Shown here one piece after another: positions 17,317 to 25,200 of a stretch of 61,049 nucleotides of DNA; the stretch's first letter is position 1; every line of letters starts with the position of its first letter. The position numbers and the translations under genes were made by a program. Under the pieces are notes generated by a model. It searched no databases, had not been told where the DNA came from, and saw only the letters and a program-made list of their open reading frames with translations. Origin of the DNA: an uncultured Clostridium sp. (GTDB lineage Bacteria; Bacillota; Clostridia; Lachnospirales; Lachnospiraceae); the NCBI GenBank assembly GCA_900555045.1, contig USJW01000009.1, positions 1-61,049 on the forward strand, written 5' to 3'.

Positions 17317-18018
17317 TTATGCGTGATAAACTTCGTCAATAATTTCAAATCCTTTGTCAGCAAGCGCCTTGTCCACCCACGCGCGCTTTGCGGTACCATT
17401 CTTGGCAGCAGCCAGCTTCGCCTCGTCCGCCGCCTGGAATTCCTTCGCATCCTTTAAGATTGTCGCCGCATCCTGGCGCGGGATCACAATCACTCCGTCG
17501 GGGTCGGCCAAAATGATATCGCCCGGGTTTACGCTTACGCCTCCGCAGGCGATGGGGACATTCACCTCACCTGGACCTTCCTTGTAGGGGCCGCCCGGTG
17601 TGGTGCCGGTGCAGTAAACCGGGAAATCCCACGTTCCGATCTCGTCGATGTCGCGGATGGGGCCGTCAAGCACAATTCCCGCTACCTTCTTGCTGTAGCG
17701 AAGAAATGCCATCATTACCTCGCCCATCAGGGCTCTGGTGTTGTCCTCCTCGTTGGAGACTACCAGCACATCCCCCTCGCTGCACATGCTGAGCGCCGCG
17801 TGGAGCGCCAGATTGTCACCTGCACGGCACTTTACCGTGTACGCGGGCCCCACCATCATCTGGTCCTTGGGGCTGCTCACCAGGCGGATTCTCGGGTTCA
17901 TGGCACAGCTTCTTCCCATCACATCGGCCGTATTGGAGGCGGGAATCGTCTTAAACTGTCTCATGATCTCCGGATCCGGCATCTCCCTCTTCAGATAAAT
18001 TCGCTTTCCAACTGACAT
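17317..18018 (-). CDS. RraA family protein (HMG/CHA aldolase-like)
   Basis: A 233-residue protein of the RraA/4-hydroxy-4-methyl-2-oxoglutarate aldolase fold. The family signature GIVLDGPIRDIDEI supplies the catalytic Arg-Asp pair, and GVSVNPGDIILADPDGVIVIP is the conserved C-terminal loop. Enzymes of this class cleave 4-hydroxy-2-oxo acids to pyruvate, or decarboxylate oxaloacetate; RraA itself binds RNase E. The catabolic operon favours the aldolase reading. It is the first gene of the six-gene minus-strand operon, with start 18018 after AAAGGATGG. Confidence 0.85.
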   Translation of the reverse strand: MSVGKRIYLKREMPDPEIMRQFKTIPASNTADVMGRSCAMNPRIRLVSSPKDQMMVGPAYTVKCRAGDNLALHAALSMCSEGDVLVVSNEEDNTRALMGEVMMAFLRYSKKVAGIVLDGPIRDIDEIGTWDFPVYCTGTTPGGPYKEGPGEVNVPIACGGVSVNPGDIILADPDGVIVIPRQDAATILKDAKEFQAADEAKLAAAKNGTAKRAWVDKALADKGFEIIDEVYHA

Positions 18019-18096
18019 TTTGTTACCATCCTTTCTGTTTCTCTGCTGATTTTCATCGCCTATTTTCATAATTTTGTTTGCGTTTCTGATGGTTTT

Positions 18097-18125
18097 ATTG
18101 TAATATATAACTAGTCACAAATCAA
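18097..18125 (-). promoter_or_regulatory. Promoter of the six-gene catabolic operon
   Basis: Minus strand: -35 TTGATT (plus 18120-18125), 17-bp spacer, -10 TACAAT (plus 18097-18102). It lies in the 155-bp region shared with the divergent LysR gene, where a LysR protein usually binds. Confidence 0.55.
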
Positions 18126-18173
18126 ACTATGCTTTTTATTAATTTTAACAAAGAAAATTTGTGGAGGTATGCG

Positions 18174-19142
18174 ATGGATCTCACCAGTCTGTACTATTTT
18201 TCAGAGCTTTCCAAAGACTTACACATCACCCGCACGGCAAACCGGCTGTTCATCTCCCAACAGACCCTCAGCAACCACATCCTCCGCTTGGAGGAATACT
18301 ACGGCGTCAGCCTGCTCCACCGCAAACCGGCCCTGTCGCTCACCTACGCGGGGGAGTACGTGCTGGCCTTTGCCAACACCGTGCTGCGGGAGGAGACCAA
18401 CCTCAGAGATATCCTTGCGGATGTCCAACACCAGGAGCGGGGCGCCATCCTGTTCGGAGCCAGCACGTTGCGCATGAGCTCCTGCCTGCCGTCCATCCTG
18501 CCGGACTTCTCGGCCCGCTATCCCAACGTGGAAATCCGCATCACCAACGCCAACTCCCGGCAGCTGGAGCAGTCCATTCTGAGCGGTGAGCTGGACCTGG
18601 CGGTCGTCGTGTCCGTGACCGACGCGCCCGACATCGCCCAGAGAAGGCTGATGTCCGACCAGATTTATCTGTGCGTCACAAATGCGCTGCTCAAGCAATA
18701 CTATGGGGATCAGGCGGATGAGTTAAAGAGAAAAGCGCGCGACGGCGCAGACATCAGTGATTTTTCCAGATTGCCCTTCTGCATGTTGGATAACCGGATG
18801 GGGCAGAGCATCAAGCGGTGTTTTGACGAGGCGGGCTTTACGCCGAAGGTCTATACAACCAGCGAGTACATACAGATCGGCACCTCCATCGGCCTCACGG
18901 GTCTGGCCGCGTGCTTTGCCACCAGGACCAGCCTGATTAATCAGCATGAGAAGGTGTCCGAAGAGCTCAATATATTCCCGCTTTACCGCGGGCAGGAGCC
19001 GGTCCTCCAGGAAATCTCCATCATTCACCACAGGAACCGCTACCTGGCCAGCTACAGCCGGCACTTTATGGAACTGGTATCCTCCTATTTTAACCGGATC
19101 GAACAGCTGCCGATCGATCGGATTGGCGAGGCCCAGGTGTGA
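18174..19142 (+). CDS. LysR family regulator divergent from the catabolic operon
   Basis: A 322-residue LysR regulator. The N-terminal winged helix reads LTSLYYFSELSKDLHITRTA, then LFISQQTLSNHILRLEEYYG, followed by the type 2 periplasmic-binding fold that senses a small effector. Start 18174 is fixed by GGAGG six bases upstream; an upstream in-frame ATG has no ribosome site. Divergent arrangement from the RraA-like gene suggests it activates that operon in response to a pathway acid. The gene ends just before a bidirectional terminator. Confidence 0.9.
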   Translation: MDLTSLYYFSELSKDLHITRTANRLFISQQTLSNHILRLEEYYGVSLLHRKPALSLTYAGEYVLAFANTVLREETNLRDILADVQHQERGAILFGASTLRMSSCLPSILPDFSARYPNVEIRITNANSRQLEQSILSGELDLAVVVSVTDAPDIAQRRLMSDQIYLCVTNALLKQYYGDQADELKRKARDGADISDFSRLPFCMLDNRMGQSIKRCFDEAGFTPKVYTTSEYIQIGTSIGLTGLAACFATRTSLINQHEKVSEELNIFPLYRGQEPVLQEISIIHHRNRYLASYSRHFMELVSSYFNRIEQLPIDRIGEAQV

Positions 19143-19154
19143 GGATCGGGCAGA

Positions 19155-19198
19155 AAAAACAGGCCCAGTGCGCACTCCCGCGCCTCGGACCTGTTTTT
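19155..19198. terminator. Bidirectional terminator after the LysR gene
   Basis: Stem AAAAACAGG (19155-19163) and CCTGTTTTT (19190-19198) encloses a loop with its own GTGCGCAC palindrome. A/T runs on both sides suit termination of the LysR gene and of the convergent MocR-like gene. Confidence 0.7.
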
Positions 19199-19220
19199 CG
19201 TTCTCATTTGTTTCATCCGT

Positions 19221-19302
19221 TCAAACGATAAACACCGGCGGATGATCCCTCTTCTCTATAAAATTCTTCAATATTTCCAGTCCCATGCGAAACTGCGCGT
19301 CA
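19221..19302 (-). pseudogene. Out-of-frame C-terminal remnant of the MocR-like gene
   Basis: Continuing past the truncated MocR-like frame in a different frame, the DNA encodes SAESDAQFRMGLEILKNFIE and ends at a stop at 19221-19223. The 'GLEIL' helix is the usual last helix of MocR/PLP fold I proteins. About 30 codons normally found between the two pieces are missing, which points to a deletion with a net frameshift rather than a single-base slip. Confidence 0.6.
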
Positions 19303-20442
19303 CTCTCCGCCGAGCTCCACCTCGCATAGCCGCCCGGTGAATTCTGTAGGGAGCTCCAGCCACTGGTAGTAGGACTCCGGGCGCAGGCTGCTGCCCAGAA
19401 AACAGGAGGCGTAAATCTGGTTGCGCGCAGCTGTCGCATTCCGCTTGTCCTCGATGATCTTCCAGGCCAGGCCGCTGCGGATGATCTCCGCGGCAATCTC
19501 CATGTTCAGGGAGGAGATTTTTAAATTCTGGCTGAACATTCCCTGCTCCATAGTGCTCACATACGCCTCCGGCAGATACAGGTATGCGATCCTGAGTCCT
19601 GGGCAGAGCGGCTTTGACAGTCCGCTGACATAGATGCAGTGCTCCGGCGCCTTTAAGGCCAGCGGGGAATAGCGCTCCTCGAGCAGGGCCGCGTAATTGT
19701 CGTCCTCAATGCCGATCAGATTCCACTCCCGGATGATCTCTGCAATCTCCGACTTGCGCCCCTCGGAGAAGGCGATGTTCGTGGGATTGCCGCCCGCGGG
19801 CATCATGTAGACTCCCTTGATCTTCTGGAGGGCGCAGGCGTTCTCCAGGCAGTCCGCGCGCATCCCCTTTTCGTCGCTCTCGATGGGGACCAGCTGGAGG
19901 TAGAGCTGGTTTGCCAGGCTGATAAAATTGGGGTACGTGTAGGTGTCCACGGCGATGCGGTCCCCCGCCTCGAACAGGGATGAGAGGATGGTCGCCAGGG
20001 CGTTCTGGGCCCCCGCCGCGATCATGGTGTTGTGGGCGTCCGCTGCCAGGCCGAACCGCTGAAGCCACCGGGAGGCGGTCAGAATCTGCCCCCGGTCCCC
20101 CAAGGGATGCGAGTACTCGAACAGCCGCTCGGAGAACGGCTTTTTTAGGAGCTCCACTGTCAGGTCCCGGATCGCCGCGTTGGACTCATAGAAGGGGTGG
20201 ATAATCGCCAGCTCGATCCGGGAACCGACGTGCTTCTCCACAGTGGAGGTGGGCACGTTGGCGTACGGGGTCACATAGGTGCCCTTTCCTGTGACGGCGT
20301 GGATCAGCCCCCGCATCTCGCAGAGCTTGTACGCCTTTGTGATGGTGCTCAGGTTCAAATCCAGAAAATCCGCCAGCTCCCGCTGGGGCGGCAGCTTCGT
20401 GTTGGCGGACAGCTTCCCGCTCTTGATGTCCTGCTCCATCAT
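19300..20442 (-). CDS. MocR-type GntR/aminotransferase regulator, damaged at both ends
   Basis: A 380-residue open frame with a GntR winged helix (about residues 1-60) fused to a class I aminotransferase fold with PLP Lys277 in SGLSKPLCPGLR. MocR proteins are normally about 450-480 residues. The first DNA-binding helix is in the same frame upstream of the first ATG (YPIYYCLAD), yet no ATG, GTG or TTG precedes it before an in-frame stop. At the other end the frame stops at VELGGE while the family C-terminus continues in another frame (see 19221-19302). Probably a pseudogene or a non-functional allele. Confidence 0.6.
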   Translation of the reverse strand: MMEQDIKSGKLSANTKLPPQRELADFLDLNLSTITKAYKLCEMRGLIHAVTGKGTYVTPYANVPTSTVEKHVGSRIELAIIHPFYESNAAIRDLTVELLKKPFSERLFEYSHPLGDRGQILTASRWLQRFGLAADAHNTMIAAGAQNALATILSSLFEAGDRIAVDTYTYPNFISLANQLYLQLVPIESDEKGMRADCLENACALQKIKGVYMMPAGGNPTNIAFSEGRKSEIAEIIREWNLIGIEDDNYAALLEERYSPLALKAPEHCIYVSGLSKPLCPGLRIAYLYLPEAYVSTMEQGMFSQNLKISSLNMEIAAEIIRSGLAWKIIEDKRNATAARNQIYASCFLGSSLRPESYYQWLELPTEFTGRLCEVELGGE

Positions 20443-20518
20443 ATCCGCAAGGCAGTAGTAGATCGGATAGGTCAGCTTCTCTCGGTCCGGCGTCCTGCGC
20501 TCGCCCCGCTTCCTTCCA

Positions 20519-22069
20519 CTACCTGGCTCCCTGCCCTTTCCCCGCTTCCTTCTTCCCCCCAGAAATCACCGTCGTCTTCCCCGTCTCGGTTCCTTCCAGA
20601 TGATAGCACAGCACCGGCATATGCGCCTCTATGTTCTCATAGATCGTCTTCGCGACGGCGGGCGGCAGGTTGACGCAGCCGTGGGAACCGTTCTTTTTGT
20701 AGATTGTCCCGCCGAAGCTGGTCCGCCAGTCCCCGTCGTGCATCCCGATATTCCCGTTAAACGGCATCCAGTACGAGACCGGCGTCTTATAGTTCTTTCC
20801 CTTCAAAACCGCGTTTCTCTGCTTGTAGGTCAGCTCATAGGCCCCCGCAGGTGTGCTCCACCCCCGCGCCTCGTTCCCGGACACAAAATCCGACTCCACA
20901 AGCAGCTTCCCGTTTTTGTAAAAAAACAGGTGCTGGGCGGTGAGGTTCATCTCCACGTAGGTGTCCCCGTAATCCGGCCCGTCGTGGCTGGCCGCCCGCT
21001 GGGCGTAAACCGGCTCCCGCTCCTGGCTCTCCCCGGACGCGATGATCTCCATCAGCGCCTCCGTCTCCGCCTCCTTGTCGATCAGCCACCCGTAGTGCCC
21101 CTTCGTCAGCGTCACAGTGGGGCCGTAGGAGGTTTTAAATTCTTTGGCGCAGTACGCCGTATTGTAGGTTGCAGCCAAGTACCGCACATACTCCTCCGCC
21201 TTCGCCCGGTCCACGGAGACGGCTCCGTCCTCCCCCTCGATCAGACACTGGCAGATCGCCGTGCCGTCCAGGGTCTCCGTCCGGCTTCCAAACCGGTACA
21301 CGATCTTCACATCCGCGTACGGCTTTTTCGCCTCCAGCTCCGCCATGAGCCTGGGGTCATCCGCCCGCACGGCGGGCTGCCGGTAGACGTTAAGCCCCTC
21401 CAGGGAGATCCGCTCCTTAAGGCTCAACGCCGCGCGCTCTGCCTCCGCCAAAAGAAGCTCCTCCACCGGCTCATTCCCCGGCTCCTCCCCCACAATCTGA
21501 AGCCCAATTCCCGCCTCATAAGCCAGGTGCGCGTCCCTTGGCTCTGTAATCCGCTCCGGGTCCATGCAGGAAAGCGCCCTGACCGCAGCCCGCAATTTTT
21601 CCCGGTCCAATTCCACCGTGTCCCCCGCCGGATAGCTTCTCCCCCTGGCAGCCCAGAACCCCCAGCACCAAAACTTCTGTCCCTCGAGGATCCGCTCCAG
21701 AGTCCCGTCGAACACCGGGTGAAGATCTATCTCATCCCCGCAGATTTGCTCCTCCCCTCCGCCGCGCTCTGCGAGGGTCAGCACATACCGGCTACAGCGC
21801 CCCCGGAGCTCCGCCTTTACCTGGTCCACAGTCTTTCCGGAGGCGTCTATGCCCCCGATCTCTGTATTTGGAAAAAATGTATTTCGATATCGCATACCAG
21901 CGACGAGGTAGAGAAGCCCCGCCATGACGGCGAGCAAAACCAATGCCCGCCTACACGTACGCCCTCTCCGCCTCCGTCTCCGGCGCCTTAAAATTTCCGT
22001 CCTGCGCTCCGTCGCCGGCTCACGCCGGTCTGCAGGTTTTCTTCTGCTGGTTTCCATTTTGCCGCTCAT
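20519..22069 (-). CDS. L,D-transpeptidase (YkuD) with peptidoglycan-binding domain
   Basis: A 516-residue cell-wall enzyme making 3-3 peptidoglycan crosslinks. A very basic cytoplasmic N-terminus (runs of Arg) precedes one transmembrane segment (VLLAVMAGLLYLVAG). A YoaR-like/PG-binding region with TEIGGIDASGKTVDQV follows, then the YkuD domain near residues 365-490 with the catalytic motif GSHGCVNLP (Cys about 465) and an upstream His in IGMHDGDWR. Start 22069 has a GGAG site; the longer frame upstream looks non-coding. Its 3' end runs into the 5' region of the MocR-like gene. Confidence 0.9.
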   Translation of the reverse strand: MSGKMETSRRKPADRREPATERRTEILRRRRRRRRGRTCRRALVLLAVMAGLLYLVAGMRYRNTFFPNTEIGGIDASGKTVDQVKAELRGRCSRYVLTLAERGGGEEQICGDEIDLHPVFDGTLERILEGQKFWCWGFWAARGRSYPAGDTVELDREKLRAAVRALSCMDPERITEPRDAHLAYEAGIGLQIVGEEPGNEPVEELLLAEAERAALSLKERISLEGLNVYRQPAVRADDPRLMAELEAKKPYADVKIVYRFGSRTETLDGTAICQCLIEGEDGAVSVDRAKAEEYVRYLAATYNTAYCAKEFKTSYGPTVTLTKGHYGWLIDKEAETEALMEIIASGESQEREPVYAQRAASHDGPDYGDTYVEMNLTAQHLFFYKNGKLLVESDFVSGNEARGWSTPAGAYELTYKQRNAVLKGKNYKTPVSYWMPFNGNIGMHDGDWRTSFGGTIYKKNGSHGCVNLPPAVAKTIYENIEAHMPVLCYHLEGTETGKTTVISGGKKEAGKGQGAR

Positions 22070-22249
22070 GCCGATGTCTCCGCTCCTCACCCAAAGCAAG
22101 TCTGAATTCGTCCCTTCATTCAGGATCTGAACGGTATTATAGCATCCACATTGCATGCCGGAAACCGAAGAATTGTGTGGCAGACAATTTATGCGGCGGA
22201 CAAAAAGCTTCCTCCAGATCGGCAGCATGGCCAAAACGCCGTTTGCCCG

Positions 22250-25200
22250 TCAAAGTCTGCGCCCCATCTCGCTGTCCCGGACCACGCCGTCCATGACCGG
22301 CTCCTGGTCCCCCTTATCCCGCAAAAACAGGACCGTCAGCAGGCGGTTCACCTGGTTAAACACAAACTTGTCACAGTGGCAGCAGGCGTTTCTCAGCTCT
22401 CTGCACTGATCCAGATTCCTGTGAAACCTGGTCCACCACGCGAAATCGCAGCGTTTCTCCCCGGTCCGCCCCATGTGCTCCGCCAGCATGCGCCGGTGGC
22501 TCTCCACGCCCAGGATGTTCTGGAACGTTCCCAGCAGCATCTTGTCCTTTTTGACCTCCTTGACCGGTGTCTGCCTGCCCCCGGCAAGTTTAACCCGGTA
22601 GTCCGGAAAATGCTTCTTCACGCCCTCGTAAAAGCACTCCTTCACCTGGAGCTCTGCGGCCTTGCAGAACAGAATCCCGCAGCATGACGTGTCAATGTCC
22701 GTCAGCTTGTACTGCACAATCAGCTTTTTTAACATGGAATAGATCTTGATTCCCCACTCAATGTACTCGCGCACCTGCGGGTTCAGCGCCTCAAACGCTT
22801 CCCTGCTAAACCCATACCCCTTTAGCTGCTCGTCCGTCAGGCTCTGAAGCAGCAGGCCGCCGCTGCGCAGCTCATTTAAGTAGATCTCCGGGCCGGGCTC
22901 ATACTCCATTTCCCCGTTATCCCCCTCCTCGGCGTCGACGGAGAACGACTCTGCGGGCGGCAGCTGCCGGCAGTAGGTGAGCGCCCGGTCCCGCCGCTCC
23001 TCCTCGCTCCCCTTCGCCTCGCCGTAAACCGCGTTTCCCAGCTCCTTTAACGCGTAGAGATCGATCATGCTTTTGGCCTGACTGATGTACACCGATTCCT
23101 TCCAGGCCCGCTCATCCCCCACCACATACAGGCGGTATTTGGCGCGGGTGACCGCCACGTTCACCAGGTTGGAATTGACCCACCGAATCGCGCCGGCCGA
23201 CTCCTTTCCGGCGTCGCAGCCCAGCAGGAAAATCACCTCGCCCGCCTCCTTGCCCTGGAACGTGTGCACCGTGCCGATGTTCTTGTACATCCACTCCCTC
23301 ACGCTGTTTCGCTTCTGGTACAGAACCGTCTCATGGTCCTGGCGCAGGCTGTTCTCGATGCACTTCACCATCCCCGTTTTCACCGTCGTGAACGGCGTGA
23401 TCACAAACAGGCTGGGCTCGTCCGCCTTGGAGAACGCCAGCTCCAGAATCTCCAGCACGCGCTTTCCCTGCGCTTCCACGAAATGGTTTTTCTTACCGGC
23501 CTCCTTGCCCGCCACATTGATCCAGCGGGAGCCCGGGTAGCAGAACATCTCCGCCTTCTTCGCGGACGGCTCCCTCGTCTGCTGCTTCATGGTATCATTG
23601 TAGGAGATATGGTTTGAGATGTCATACATCGGCGAGATGCAGCGCCTGTGAACCACCAGAGGACACCCCACCCACTCCCGCTCATTGTACTCGTTCTCCA
23701 TGTACGTCCCATACGGATTGATCCGGTCCGCAAACTGCTGGACCGACGCCTGCTTTGACTTGTACGGCTTGTATACATCCTCCCGGTATGCTTTCTTCAA
23801 CAGCTGCAGATCGTCCGTCACAACCGGCTCCACCTGCTTCGGATCGCCGACAATGACCGTCTTCCTGCACCGGTACATGGCTCCCACCGCCATCTGCGGG
23901 GGCGCCTGGCCCGCCTCGTCCACAATCAGCGTTCCCAGCATCCGCGGCTCCTTAATATCCTTTAAAAAGCTCCCCACCGAGGCAAACGTGGTGGAGATCA
24001 CCGGCACCAGCAAAAACAGTGACTGAAGAAGCGGCCCGAAGCATGCCTCCCGATCCTCCGGATGGAAGGTGACAAGCTCGTTGTCCTCCTTGGTCTCCTG
24101 CCACAAAAGGGCCAGATTCCTGTAATTCCGGAAACAGTTTTTGGAGGAGAGGACAAACGCCTTATTGAGCTGCATGGCAGCGGAAAACAGCTTCTCACGC
24201 TCCCGGTTGTAGGCCTGCGTGAACCAGAGATTCGCCACCTGAGCCCCCGTGCTCTCCCCCTCGTCCTCACTGAGGAACGCGCGCATGAACGGCTCGTCCA
24301 TGGCCGTAAACCGGCTCACGTCATCCGCCCCGCGAAGCTGTCCGTCCAACGCCTCCCGGTACTCCTTTTTGGCGGCTTCTATCCCATCCTCCAGCTGCCG
24401 GATCTCATGCCTCCTCGCCTCCATCTGTCCGGGAATCTCATCCATCTCCCGCACAAGGCGCTCCCGCTCCTCCTCAAGCGCGCGAAGCCCGGCCTCGCTT
24501 TCTTCCTTTTTCTGTAAAATTTTCTCGTGCACGCACTCCAATTCCTGGCATTCCGCCCTGCGCTGCTCCAAGACCGCCTTCTGCTCCTTTGCCTTGGCGG
24601 CGCATTTCTCCGCCAGCTCCTTCGTCTCCTTAGAGCTGAACAGAAAGCGCACCTTGTCCAGAACCGAGTCGTCGCCCTTGGCCCTACCGGCGCTCCTCAG
24701 CGTCTCCTCATACTGCTGGTCCGCCTGTGCCATCGCCTCCCTGGCCGCCTCAAGCTTCCGTGAAGCGGCCTCAAGCTCCCCGCCCTTCTCTGCGGCAAGA
24801 ATCTCCTGCTCCCGGATCCGCCCCTCAAGCACCTCACGTTTCCGGCCGTCCTCCTCAAGGGTTTTTACGGCTTTCTCATTTTCCCGGCGCCGCGCCTGAA
24901 ACCCGCGCATGCTCTCCGCACAGAATTTTCTCAGCTCTTTTTCCCTCTCACACCACACCGCCAGCTCGTCCCGCAGCTGCTCCACCTTCTGCTTCTGCGC
25001 CAAAAACTGCGCCCTCACCCTCTGGTAGTCCTCCAGGCGGCGGTCGATCTTCTCATTCTTATAAAAATCCGCATCCAGATGGCGCAACACATTCTGATAA
25101 AACCGGTGAATATTGGAGCGCTTCCCCAGGGCCGCCGAGATCAGCCCCCAGGCCGAGTCATTCCCCAAAAGGCCATTCGCGTACTCCGTAAAGTAGATGT

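Noticed and set aside
20600..21991. Plus-strand open frame of 463 codons opposite the L,D-transpeptidase gene
   Set aside because: The minus strand encodes a clear YkuD protein with GSHGCVNLP. The opposite frame is Arg/Pro/Leu-rich with no domain, as expected in GC-rich DNA.
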